Below, piece by piece: positions 24,116-32,432 of a DNA stretch of 64,000 bases; position 1 is the stretch's first letter, and the number at the start of each line of letters is the position of its first letter. The translations under genes were made by a program, and so were the position numbers. This stretch comes from Planctomycetota bacterium (GTDB taxonomy: Bacteria; Planctomycetota; J058; JAJDCP01). Where the stretch lies: assembly GCA_029260765.1 (NCBI GenBank), contig JAJDCP010000070.1, positions 1-64,000 of the forward strand, in the 5' to 3' direction. The notes below the pieces were generated by a model. The model was not told where the DNA came from. It saw only the letters and a program-made list of their open reading frames with translations, and made no database searches.

Positions 24116-26065
24116 TCAACCTTCGCCCGCGGGGCCGACACAGCCGGATGCCGGCCGCGCCAGGCCCTCCGCAAACACCACCCGGTCCTTGCCCTGACCC
24201 TTCGCAGAGTACAGGGCCTTGTCCGCGCGTGCCAACAGGCTCGACGCAGACTCATCAGGTTGCAGCACGCAAACCCCGACGCTCAGTGTGATCTTCAGCT
24301 CGCCGACCCGAGTTTCGATCGCCGTCTTCGACACCGCCAGGCGGATGCGCTCGGCCACACGTTGCGCGACCTTGCGTCCCGCACCCGGCATCAAGATGGC
24401 GAACTCCTCTCCGCCGTAGCGCGCCGTCATGTCCCGCGGACGCACGGCACGTCTGAGTCGAACACCGAATACGCGCAGCACGTCATCGCCGACCTGGTGC
24501 CCCCAGGTATCGTTGACCGCCTTGAAGTCATCGAGGTCGAGCAGTGCAATGGCGAGCGGTTCCCTGACCGTCTTGGCGAGCCGGTCCTCGAGAGACAGGT
24601 CGAAGTGATGCCGCACATGCAATCCGGTCAGCGGATCTGTGATGGCCCGCTCGTACAAACGCGCGTTGTCCAGCGCGGTGCCCATCTGATTGGCGAATAC
24701 ACTCAGGAGCTCGACATCGACTCCCTGGAAGGGCGTACCATTGAGCTTGTCCGTCATGCACAGAGCGGCAAAAGGCTCGTGGCTGGCGTCACAGACGGGC
24801 ACGATCACGAAAGACCCGGTCACGTAGCGCAGGTTGTGCTCGTCTGATGACAGCTCGCGTTTGCGGTTGACCACATGCAGCGGCTCATTGGTCCGCAACA
24901 CCTCGCGCACCCGCCGTCCTTCCAACTCTGTCCCCTTAAGCTCATCGATCAGCCCGCGCTGCATCCCAACGGCAAACGCCAACTGCAGGCGCCCGGCTAC
25001 CTCGACGATCAGGGAGCCTTTGGTGCATGCCATGATGCTGCAAGCCCGGCGAACGCCTTCGCGGATGATATTCTCGCGGCTGAGAATCGACGAGAGCGCC
25101 TTCGATGCTCGGCTGAGAAAGAAGAGGTTGCGGGTCTGTTCACTCAGCTTCTGCCGCGTCAGACCGTTCTCGACGGCGATCGAGGCGGTACATGCAATGG
25201 CTGTCAAGAGCTCAAGATCATCGGTACTGAAGCCCGCGTCCGTGTCGCTGGTCGTCAGCTGCAGCAGGCCCAACAGCTTGCGATCCCGCAAGAGAGGAGC
25301 GCAGAGGATCGACGAGATGCCGAGCTCAAACACGCTGTCCCCGGGCTCGAAGCGTTGGTCGCTGCGAGGGTCGCTGCTCAGTAGAGATTCCTGCCGGCGC
25401 ACCGTCTCGCGGGCCACACTCCGGCAGAAGTGACCGCGGCCCACGCGCTCATCGGGATCGCTTCCGCAAGCCGCAACCAGACGCATCTGCCGCATGCCGT
25501 CAGGAGTGGTCACGAGCAGGAAAGCACGCTCAGCGGGAAAGAACTCGAGCGCGAATGAGAGCACCTTGCGTGCGATCACGTCGAGATCCTGCAGCCGAGA
25601 CAGCTCGAGGCAGACCTTGTAGAGATTGAAGAGCCGCTGGTCGCTGCCCGGTGCGCGCGGAAGACTATCCAGCAGCTGCCGGGTGTCCGCAAACGGCGGA
25701 CGGCTCGAACGGATCTCAAAGCTATCGTCTACCCCTGCCCAGAGATCGATGGCCTCGGCACCTGCGCGGGACTCGACCGCATAGACCAGCGTGGACCCAC
25801 CCAACGCGAGCCAGTCACCGTAATGCAGGGTGCCCTCCTCGACGACCTGTCCATTGACGATCAGACGCCGCGGAGGATCGAGGTTGCGGAAACGGGTCAA
25901 GCCCGCTTCGCGCCGAATCTCGACCGCCCAGCGCGCGGCACGCCGATCGCTCAGGCGGATCGAAGCCTCGCCATCCGTGCCGACGATGTTCTCTGCCCCC
26001 AACGGGAAACACGCGCCGCAGTCGGGGCCCTCGATCGCGATCAAATAGGCGTCGTGCAGGGTCAT
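24116..26065 (-). CDS. FHA-like/GAF/GAF diguanylate cyclase
   Basis: 649 residues, cytoplasmic. It starts with a divergent FHA-like domain (about 1-100; NGQVVEEGTLHYGDWL is recognisable). Two GAF domains follow (about 140-300 and 315-475), then a GGDEF domain (about 480-630) with DPLTGLHVRHHF, DLDDFKAVND and intact YGGEEF (about 550). It should therefore make c-di-GMP from two GTP in response to ligands of the GAF domains. The RxxD inhibitory site is not obvious. It sits 37 bases after a kinase gene whose N-terminus looks MshEN-like, a possible c-di-GMP receptor. Confidence 0.9.
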   Translation of the reverse strand: MTLHDAYLIAIEGPDCGACFPLGAENIVGTDGEASIRLSDRRAARWAVEIRREAGLTRFRNLDPPRRLIVNGQVVEEGTLHYGDWLALGGSTLVYAVESRAGAEAIDLWAGVDDSFEIRSSRPPFADTRQLLDSLPRAPGSDQRLFNLYKVCLELSRLQDLDVIARKVLSFALEFFPAERAFLLVTTPDGMRQMRLVAACGSDPDERVGRGHFCRSVARETVRRQESLLSSDPRSDQRFEPGDSVFELGISSILCAPLLRDRKLLGLLQLTTSDTDAGFSTDDLELLTAIACTASIAVENGLTRQKLSEQTRNLFFLSRASKALSSILSRENIIREGVRRACSIMACTKGSLIVEVAGRLQLAFAVGMQRGLIDELKGTELEGRRVREVLRTNEPLHVVNRKRELSSDEHNLRYVTGSFVIVPVCDASHEPFAALCMTDKLNGTPFQGVDVELLSVFANQMGTALDNARLYERAITDPLTGLHVRHHFDLSLEDRLAKTVREPLAIALLDLDDFKAVNDTWGHQVGDDVLRVFGVRLRRAVRPRDMTARYGGEEFAILMPGAGRKVAQRVAERIRLAVSKTAIETRVGELKITLSVGVCVLQPDESASSLLARADKALYSAKGQGKDRVVFAEGLARPASGCVGPAGEG

Positions 26066-26102
26066 GCCCGTCCTCTGCTCGCGCTTTCAGGCCGCGCGTT
26101 TG

Positions 26103-27863
26103 TCACGACCAGAACTTCCGGATCAACTTCTTGAAGGTGCCTGTGCGGCGGGCCGAAATCGGCTCGCCGTGGAGCCAGTGGCGAAGATCCTCTGCCAGAG
26201 CGCCTGCCGTCTGGTACCGCTCGGAGCGACTCTTCGCCATCGCTTTGAGGCAAACCAGCTCGAGGTCTTCGGGCACTTCTGGATTCAGCTCCGACGGCCG
26301 GGCTGCCGTATGCTCGAGCAGCTTGTGGTAGACCTCCAGTGGAGTCTTGCCTTTGTAGGGAAGGCGCCCCGTCAGCAGCTGATAGAGAATCACCCCGATG
26401 GCATAGACGTCGACCCGGCCGTCAAGAGTCTCGCCCCGCGCCTGCTCGGGCGGCATGTAGAAGGGGGTTCCCGCCGCGCCGCTGCCCGATGCATCGCCGC
26501 TGCTGATGCCCATGTCACGCGCCAGTCCGAAATCGGTGACACGCGGCCGCTTGTCCGATCCGATCAGGATGTTCCCCGGCTTCAGGTCGCGATGGATGAT
26601 CCCCTCGGTGTGGCCGTACTCGACGGCGTCGGCAACTGCCGCGACCAGGGCAACGCGGCGTTGGATCTGGCCGCTGTTCGGGTTGCGCTTGATATAGGAC
26701 GCGAGCGACTTGCCCACGGCATATTCCATCGTGAAATACGGTGTGTCCTGGATGGTGCCGACTTCGTACACCTTGATTATGTTGGGATGTTTCAGCTTTG
26801 CCGCGGCCATGGCTTCTTTGCGGAAGTTCTCCGCCTCTTCGGCAGTCGCGTCGTCGCCCGATCGCAAAACCTTGAGGGCCACGTAGCGCTGTTTTTTCTC
26901 CTGGTAGGCCTTGTAGACGACTCCTTTGCCACCGCGCGCCAACTCTTCGATCACCGTGAACTTGCCGAACTCCTTGGGAATCGAGACCCCTTTTCCATGC
27001 AGGGCCTCTTCGATGCTCAAACGGCTGGCCGAAGAGGTGCTGGGGGGCGCATCGCTGACCGGTACAGCCTCGGTGCTGCTCGAGAGGGTCTTCTTCCTCC
27101 GCCCCACCACCCCCGCGCCCCGCTCGCTGCGCTGCTGTTGCTGCCCGGCGATCTCGGCCGCCCGCCGTTTGGCGCTGGCAATATGCGGAGGATCCTCGCT
27201 CCGCACCTCGGGGCTGGGCATGCGCAGGGTCAGCTTGCGGCGCGACCTGCCCGCATCGCGCTTGTCGAAGAGCTGGACCGTTTCTGAGCGCGGGCTGCGA
27301 GGAACCGGGGCCGGCTCGGGACTCGTATCGAACAGGGGCGTGGACGCCGGAGCCGCGGGTTGTACCGCCGCATCCGAAGACGAGGCCCCCAACGGCCGGC
27401 GGAGTTTCTCACCCGGGGCGGGAACCCGCCCCGAGCGCAGGTCCTCGACGAAGCGCATCCAGGTTTCGGCTCCGATCGCTCCCTCACGCACCAGAACCTG
27501 CCCCAGGGGCTGCCGCAGCACCGCGGCCTGCCGCCGCAAGCGTTGCAATTCCCCGCCCGGCACCAGACCCAACGACCGGATCGCATCGACCACCAGCTCG
27601 TCCGGAGGCGGCTGGAAACTCAGCGGAGCCTCGCTGGGATCAGCGATCGGGCTGACCTCGGCCCGGCTCTCGTAGCGGGCCCTCTCTACCAGGCTGCTGA
27701 GCTGAGCGCGATCGAGAAAGCCCTTCTTGACGAGCAGATGCCCCAGGTGGATGGGTTTGGGAAGCCGGCTCTGGACCTGCTCGCAGGCAGTCGCCTGCTG
27801 TCGGGAAATCCAACCAGCTTCGATGGCCATCCGTGCGATGGCTTCGTCAGACCGGAACTGCAT
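26103..27863 (-). CDS. Ser/Thr kinase with MshEN-like N-terminal repeats
   Basis: 586 residues, cytoplasmic. The kinase domain (about 305-575) has ARGGKGVVY, VALKVL lysine, HRDLKPGN (about 424), TDFGLA and GTPFYMPPEQ. The first 145 residues hold four helical units of about 24 residues in two pairs, each pair split by about five residues; the second unit of each pair has HLGHLLVKKGFL or PLGQVLVREGAI, resembling the LGxxLVxxGxI core of c-di-GMP-binding MshEN motifs. A long Ser/Pro/Arg-rich linker separates the parts. The start ATG 27863 has a poor ribosome-binding site. It heads a four-gene signalling operon. Confidence 0.88.
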   Translation of the reverse strand: MQFRSDEAIARMAIEAGWISRQQATACEQVQSRLPKPIHLGHLLVKKGFLDRAQLSSLVERARYESRAEVSPIADPSEAPLSFQPPPDELVVDAIRSLGLVPGGELQRLRRQAAVLRQPLGQVLVREGAIGAETWMRFVEDLRSGRVPAPGEKLRRPLGASSSDAAVQPAAPASTPLFDTSPEPAPVPRSPRSETVQLFDKRDAGRSRRKLTLRMPSPEVRSEDPPHIASAKRRAAEIAGQQQQRSERGAGVVGRRKKTLSSSTEAVPVSDAPPSTSSASRLSIEEALHGKGVSIPKEFGKFTVIEELARGGKGVVYKAYQEKKQRYVALKVLRSGDDATAEEAENFRKEAMAAAKLKHPNIIKVYEVGTIQDTPYFTMEYAVGKSLASYIKRNPNSGQIQRRVALVAAVADAVEYGHTEGIIHRDLKPGNILIGSDKRPRVTDFGLARDMGISSGDASGSGAAGTPFYMPPEQARGETLDGRVDVYAIGVILYQLLTGRLPYKGKTPLEVYHKLLEHTAARPSELNPEVPEDLELVCLKAMAKSRSERYQTAGALAEDLRHWLHGEPISARRTGTFKKLIRKFWS

Positions 27864-27958
27864 CCTGCGCCCCGGTTGTGCATGTGCGTTGCAAGTGTCT
27901 GGCCATCCTCGGTCCTCTGACGCCAGCCGGCACGACTGCCTGCCTGGCGGAGCTCTGC

Positions 27959-27986
27959 TAGACACTCCTGCGCCTACCGGTATGTT
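27959..27986 (+). promoter_or_regulatory. Possible promoter of Kelch lipoprotein gene
   Basis: TAGACA (27959-27964), 16-base spacer and TATGTT (27981-27986) in an AT-richer patch. It would give a leader of about 135 bases before the ATG at 28131. The divergent kinase gene starts at 27863. Confidence 0.35.
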
Positions 27987-28130
27987 AAGATTGATGTGCG
28001 GAACAAGTCAAGCCGCTCCCGGCTGGGGGCCTGAGAGCAACCCATTCAGGACCCGCACGGGGTGACTTTCCGATGACATCCAGTTGGCTGGATGGTGGTG
28101 GATTTCTCTGCCAACGCCTGGAGACCATCT

Positions 28131-29297
28131 ATGCGTCCCTCCCTATTCCGCATCACTCTGTTGACTCTGGCGGTCGTGGCCCTCGGCTGCGACACCCGCA
28201 GCAGCAGCACCTCGTCGACGCCAGCCGCAGGTGCCGGCTCGACGCAGACCACTGTGCTCAACCTGATCGAAGCGCGCACCAGCCATGAGGCTGTGTTGCT
28301 CAACGGTGGCGAGGTCGTGCTCCTGGGTGGCCAGGCTGCCAATGGGGCCGCGCTGTCGTCGGTCGAGTTCTTCGACGGTGTCCAGCAGTCCGGCCCGAGT
28401 TTCTTTTTCCTTGGCAGCCTCCTGCAAGCCCGCTTCGACTTCGGCGCGGTGCCGTTGAGCAACGGCCTGATCTTCTGCGTCGGCGGCAACGATGGCAACG
28501 GCAACTCGCTGTTCACGACCGAGCTCTTCAACCCCGCGACGGGCGTCTCGACTTTCGGGCCCAACCTCACCACAGGCCGGACGGCGGCAGCCGTCTTCCC
28601 CTATCAGGACGGAGCCGGCGCCGAGAAGGTCGCGATCGCAGGGGGGCTGAACTTCGGCGCCAGCACGACCGCCCTGCTCGACTGGGAAGCCTACGAAGTC
28701 GCGGGCAATACGCTGACGGTCGGCGGCAACATGGCGGACAACGTCTTCTTCGGTACGGGCTTCTTCGGCACCACCAGTGGCGTCGCCAGCGGCTTCAGCG
28801 TCGACAGTGTCGGCAACATCCTCACGCATGGCATGCAGCTGTTCAACACCGCAACGGGTGGCTGGTCGATCCCGGCCTACAATCCTTCGACGGCGGTGCG
28901 CTTCGCCAGCGCGGCGGTTTTCGCCGACGTGGCCGGCAACGTGCTGATCGCCGGCGGCACAGACGCCGCACAGTCTCAGCAGACCGATACAGCCCAGCTG
29001 TTCGACCCGACCACCGGTCAGGTCGAGGTGGTCGCCAATGTGATGCGGGCCGAGCGCTCACTGGGCGTCGCAACGATCCTGTCCAATGGTGACCTCGCCG
29101 TGATCGGAGGCTTCGGCAACGGCAAAGCGCGCAACGACTTCGAGGTCTTCGACGGCAGCGACTTCCAGACCAACACCAACCTGACCCACGCCCGCTTCAA
29201 CCACACGGTCACCCCTCTGCTGACCGGGGACCTGCTGGTCTGCGGCGGCAGCAACGGCAGCGCCGTGCATCGCACCGCCGAGCTGGTCACTCCCTGA
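28131..29297 (+). CDS. Kelch-type beta-propeller lipoprotein
   Basis: 388-residue lipoprotein: signal peptide with lipobox VALGC, then a Ser/Thr-rich tether. The rest is a run of about six blades with the Kelch pattern of a Gly-Gly pair after hydrophobic strands (VLLGGQ, FCVGGND, VAIAGGL, VLIAGGT, AVIGGFG, LVCGGSN) and Asn/Thr-rich turns. Such propellers usually bind proteins or glycans at the cell surface. The ATG at 28131 is preceded by CTGGAG. It stands alone, converging on rqcH with a short hairpin between them. Confidence 0.8.
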   Translation: MRPSLFRITLLTLAVVALGCDTRSSSTSSTPAAGAGSTQTTVLNLIEARTSHEAVLLNGGEVVLLGGQAANGAALSSVEFFDGVQQSGPSFFFLGSLLQARFDFGAVPLSNGLIFCVGGNDGNGNSLFTTELFNPATGVSTFGPNLTTGRTAAAVFPYQDGAGAEKVAIAGGLNFGASTTALLDWEAYEVAGNTLTVGGNMADNVFFGTGFFGTTSGVASGFSVDSVGNILTHGMQLFNTATGGWSIPAYNPSTAVRFASAAVFADVAGNVLIAGGTDAAQSQQTDTAQLFDPTTGQVEVVANVMRAERSLGVATILSNGDLAVIGGFGNGKARNDFEVFDGSDFQTNTNLTHARFNHTVTPLLTGDLLVCGGSNGSAVHRTAELVTP

Positions 29298-29314
29298 CAG
29301 GCTCAAGGAGCCTG
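29298..29314. terminator. Short hairpin between convergent genes
   Basis: CAGGCTC-AAG-GAGCCTG, a perfect 7-bp stem directly after the Kelch gene stop and overlapping the last codons of rqcH. No T-tract follows. Confidence 0.4.
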
Positions 29315-30652
29315 CCCGAGCAGGCGCCGTAAGCGATCCGGCTCAAAGCGCAGCCGCATGGTCGTCTCACGCTGCACGGTCACCTTGCCAGGCACGCCTT
29401 TGACCTTCCGCAGATCCTTCACGTAGGCCAGGCGCACGTCGACCTGCGGGTGTCCGCGCGCCTTGCTGAAGTGCGCGGCGAGTGTGGCGGCGTCGAGCAG
29501 CGCTTCCTGGGATGCATCCCCGCGCGTGCGCCGCACGATCACATGGCTCCCCCCGAGACCCCGTACGTGTAGCCACTGGTCGTTGCCTCGCGCCTGGCGC
29601 AACATCGCGTCGTTGGCGCGGGCGTTGCGCCCGACCCAGAGCTTACGCCCATCACGGGCGGTATAGACGCCATAGGGTTGCCGGGCAGCGTCTTTGCGGG
29701 CGGAGGCCGGGGATGCTTGAGGAACCGGCACTGCGTCGGGGAGACCGCCCGATGCGAGCGCCGCTTGCCGCTCTTCGACCTTGCGCCGGGCCTCCTCGAG
29801 TCTGGGCCGCAGGTGCTCCAAACCACGGCGCCCTTTTTTGGCCTTGCGGAAGAGCTTCTGCAGGTTCGCGCTAGCACTCAGGGCCGGGTCGAGCGGGAGC
29901 CTGCGCGCAGGGGCTTCGGGTTGGACCGGGTCACGCAACCAGATCTCGGAAGCCCCCCGCGGCACGCGCTGCAGCTCGGCCTTCAACAACTCGGCGTCCG
30001 CGGCACGGTCGAGGGACTCTCGGCAGCGCGCGGCGTCCCGCTCGAGATTCGCCAGCAGCCTCTGCGCCTTCTTCAACACCTTGCGCCCCTGCTTCTGGGC
30101 CGCAGCCTGCCGTAACCGCGCTCCGTGTTCGGCGTAGCGCGCGGCGACCCGCCGATGGGTCGCAAACGCCTCGGGTCCCGCCTCAACCTGCCGCGCATGG
30201 CAGGCGTCCTCGGGGAGCGGCCAGGCCTTGCCCCGCTCGCCGCGCCGGGGTCTTTGCGCGGCCAACGGCCGGTGCTCGGGACCGAGCAACCACATCCGCG
30301 CCGTGGGCGCCTCGAAGCGCTGCAGCAGGCACCTTGGCTGGCCTGCGCGTTCGAATTCCAGCCAGACGGCATCGCCCGCCAGGCTGCAGCACGCCCCCAG
30401 CAGCCGCGCCCCCTTCAGCTCTTGCCGCAGACGGCGCACAAAGCCATCCGCGGGCAGGCCTGCCGCCCCCTCCGGACGGGCACACAGGTGCAAACGCGCC
30501 ACGCCTGGCTCCCAACTGAGCAGCAGGAAGTGGGTCGCACCGGGCAACCGCAGCTGCAGCACCAGCTCTTGAGGGCCTGAGCGGCGGAGCTTCTGCAGCT
30601 GCGCGCCGAGCAGAGGCCCCAGCTCGCTGATCAGAGTGGGCAGTTGCTTCAT
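29303..30652 (-). CDS. rqcH: NFACT-family protein (RqcH/Rqc2-like)
   Basis: 449 residues. RqcH binds stalled 50S subunits with peptidyl-tRNA and directs C-terminal alanine tailing of the nascent chain. The C-terminal NFACT-R domain is clear: YGVYTARDGRKLWVGRN, ANDAMLRQARGNDQWLH and GGSHVIVRR. The N-terminal part is an abbreviated NFACT-N/HhH region, then a basic coiled coil (about 175-320). It is shorter than the 550-580 residues usual in Firmicutes. The start ATG 30652 follows GGAGA; an upstream in-frame start is rejected for lack of a ribosome-binding site. Confidence 0.82.
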   Translation of the reverse strand: MKQLPTLISELGPLLGAQLQKLRRSGPQELVLQLRLPGATHFLLLSWEPGVARLHLCARPEGAAGLPADGFVRRLRQELKGARLLGACCSLAGDAVWLEFERAGQPRCLLQRFEAPTARMWLLGPEHRPLAAQRPRRGERGKAWPLPEDACHARQVEAGPEAFATHRRVAARYAEHGARLRQAAAQKQGRKVLKKAQRLLANLERDAARCRESLDRAADAELLKAELQRVPRGASEIWLRDPVQPEAPARRLPLDPALSASANLQKLFRKAKKGRRGLEHLRPRLEEARRKVEERQAALASGGLPDAVPVPQASPASARKDAARQPYGVYTARDGRKLWVGRNARANDAMLRQARGNDQWLHVRGLGGSHVIVRRTRGDASQEALLDAATLAAHFSKARGHPQVDVRLAYVKDLRKVKGVPGKVTVQRETTMRLRFEPDRLRRLLGQAP

Positions 30653-30732
30653 CGGCTCTCCAGGGAACGGTGGAGACAAGGTGTCTCACGATCCGTTAGC
30701 ATGTCCACAGACATCTTCCGGAGACACTGGCT

Positions 30733-32316
30733 ATGCGCAAGTTCCTGCTCTCACTCCTGCTTCTCGCCACCAGCCTCTGCGCACAGAACGGTGCGCGGAT
30801 GCTCGAAGACCTCGCTGGCAAACGGCACCGCGTCGACTACCTGGTGGTGGGCCCCGCGGCCTGGTACGCCAGCGTCGAGCCGCTGATGCTGCTCCGCGAA
30901 GAGCGCGGCATGCGTACCCGTTTCGCGTCGATCGAGAGCATCGAGGCGGCCTTCGACAAGGGCGGCCGCGCGGAGCGCATCCAGGCCTTCCTGCAACACG
31001 CCTTTGATACCTGGAAAGAGTCACCGCGCTGGGTGCTGCTCGCCGCCGACGCCGCGTCCTCCGACCCCGAAGTTCCGGTGATCCCGGGGTTCGAGGTCGC
31101 CGCCCCCAGCATCGGCAGCTGCACCAGCGACAATCCCTATGCCGACTACAACGAAGACGGACTGCCCGACCTGGCCCTGGGGCGCTTTCCTGCCCAGACC
31201 CAGGCGGAGCTTGAGGGTATGGTCGCCCGCACCATCGCCTACGAACGCGAACGCGCCGCCGGTCTATGGCAGCGGCGCTTCAGCTTCGTGGCCGGTGAAG
31301 GAGGTTTTGGCCCTGCCCTCGACATGGTGCTCGAGAACGTGTTCAGCCAGGTCGTCTCACAGATCCCCAGCGCCTACGACGTGGTCCTGACCTACCGCAA
31401 TCCGAGCTCTCCCTATTGCTATCCCCTCGCTGCATTCAGCGAGAGGGTGCTCGAGCAACTGAATCAGGGTGCGCTGTTTCTGACCTATGTCGGCCACGGC
31501 GCGGCCCGCTCCTTCGACAAGCGCATCTTGCATGTGGACGACGTGCCGCAGGTGCGCTGCAGCGCCTCTCCGATCGTGGTGGTGATCGCCTGCTCGACAG
31601 GCCACTACGACGATCCGCGGCGCGATTGCATCGGAGAGGCCCTGCTGAAGAAAGACGAGGGACCGGTGGCGTTTATCGGCTCCTCTCGGGTGTCGCAACC
31701 GTACCCCAACGGTCTGCTCGGCCTGGGAATGGTGCGCCAGATGTTCTCGAGCCAGGGCACGGTCGGCGAGCTGCTGCAGGAGGCCAAACGCCGCGTGCTG
31801 GCCGATCCCGAGGACACGCTGCGCGGACAGATCGACATGATGGCGGGTATGTTCCTCGACCCCAAGACCCAGGCCGAGCAACAACGGGAGCAGCTGGCGC
31901 TCTACAACCTGCTCGGCGATCCCGCCTTGATGCCCGCCTACCCCGACCAGGAGTGCGCCCTCGAAGCCGCCGCACGCGCCGACGCGGGCACGACCATCAG
32001 CGTCGAGGGGAGCGTCGAAGGCCTCGAGAAGGGCCACGTGCTGCTCAGCCTCGAGGTCGAGCGCACGGCCTTTGTCGGGGAATTCGAGCCGGTTCCGGCG
32101 GGCGCAGGCGCGGCAGAGGTGCGGTTACGCAACTATCAGCGGGCCAATGACAAGACCCTGCTGCAGGTTGAGGGCGAGCTGGTAGATGGCAGGTTCGTGC
32201 TCGAGTTTCAGCTGCCCGAAGATCTGCCTTCGGGAACAGCCGTGCTCAAAGCCTTCGTCACAAGCAGCTCTCTGACCGCGGTTGGGGCGCGCGCGATCGA
32301 GCTGGGCAAAGAATAG
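30733..32316 (+). CDS. Gingipain-like C25 cysteine peptidase
   Basis: 527 residues, exported. The signal peptide MRKFLLSLLLLATSLCA is cleaved before QNGA. A C25-type caspase-hemoglobinase fold follows: a D-x-N-x-D-G-x-P-D calcium-like turn (NPYADYNEDGLPDLALGR), catalytic His in TYVGHGAARS and catalytic Cys in VVIACSTGHYDDP. A C-terminal Ig-like beta domain (about 415-527) follows, but no type IX secretion CTD was recognised. GGAGA precedes the ATG at 30733. It is divergent from rqcH. The substrate and localisation beyond the inner membrane are not visible. Confidence 0.85.
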   Translation: MRKFLLSLLLLATSLCAQNGARMLEDLAGKRHRVDYLVVGPAAWYASVEPLMLLREERGMRTRFASIESIEAAFDKGGRAERIQAFLQHAFDTWKESPRWVLLAADAASSDPEVPVIPGFEVAAPSIGSCTSDNPYADYNEDGLPDLALGRFPAQTQAELEGMVARTIAYERERAAGLWQRRFSFVAGEGGFGPALDMVLENVFSQVVSQIPSAYDVVLTYRNPSSPYCYPLAAFSERVLEQLNQGALFLTYVGHGAARSFDKRILHVDDVPQVRCSASPIVVVIACSTGHYDDPRRDCIGEALLKKDEGPVAFIGSSRVSQPYPNGLLGLGMVRQMFSSQGTVGELLQEAKRRVLADPEDTLRGQIDMMAGMFLDPKTQAEQQREQLALYNLLGDPALMPAYPDQECALEAAARADAGTTISVEGSVEGLEKGHVLLSLEVERTAFVGEFEPVPAGAGAAEVRLRNYQRANDKTLLQVEGELVDGRFVLEFQLPEDLPSGTAVLKAFVTSSSLTAVGARAIELGKE

Positions 32317-32371
32317 TGCCTCTGCATCGCGAACATCCATGGGAAGACTCCGGCCGCGGACGCCTGGGCCG

Positions 32372-32400
32372 TTGACCCCGAACCGCGCCACACCTATACT
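32372..32400 (+). promoter_or_regulatory. Sigma-70-type promoter of prkA
   Basis: TTGACC (32372-32377), exactly 17 bases, TATACT (32395-32400). The predicted start near 32407 gives a 26-base leader with AGGGGA before the ATG at 32433. It is the best promoter match in the window. Confidence 0.72.
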
Positions 32401-32432
32401 TTCCGGGCGATCCCAACCCAACAGGGGACATC

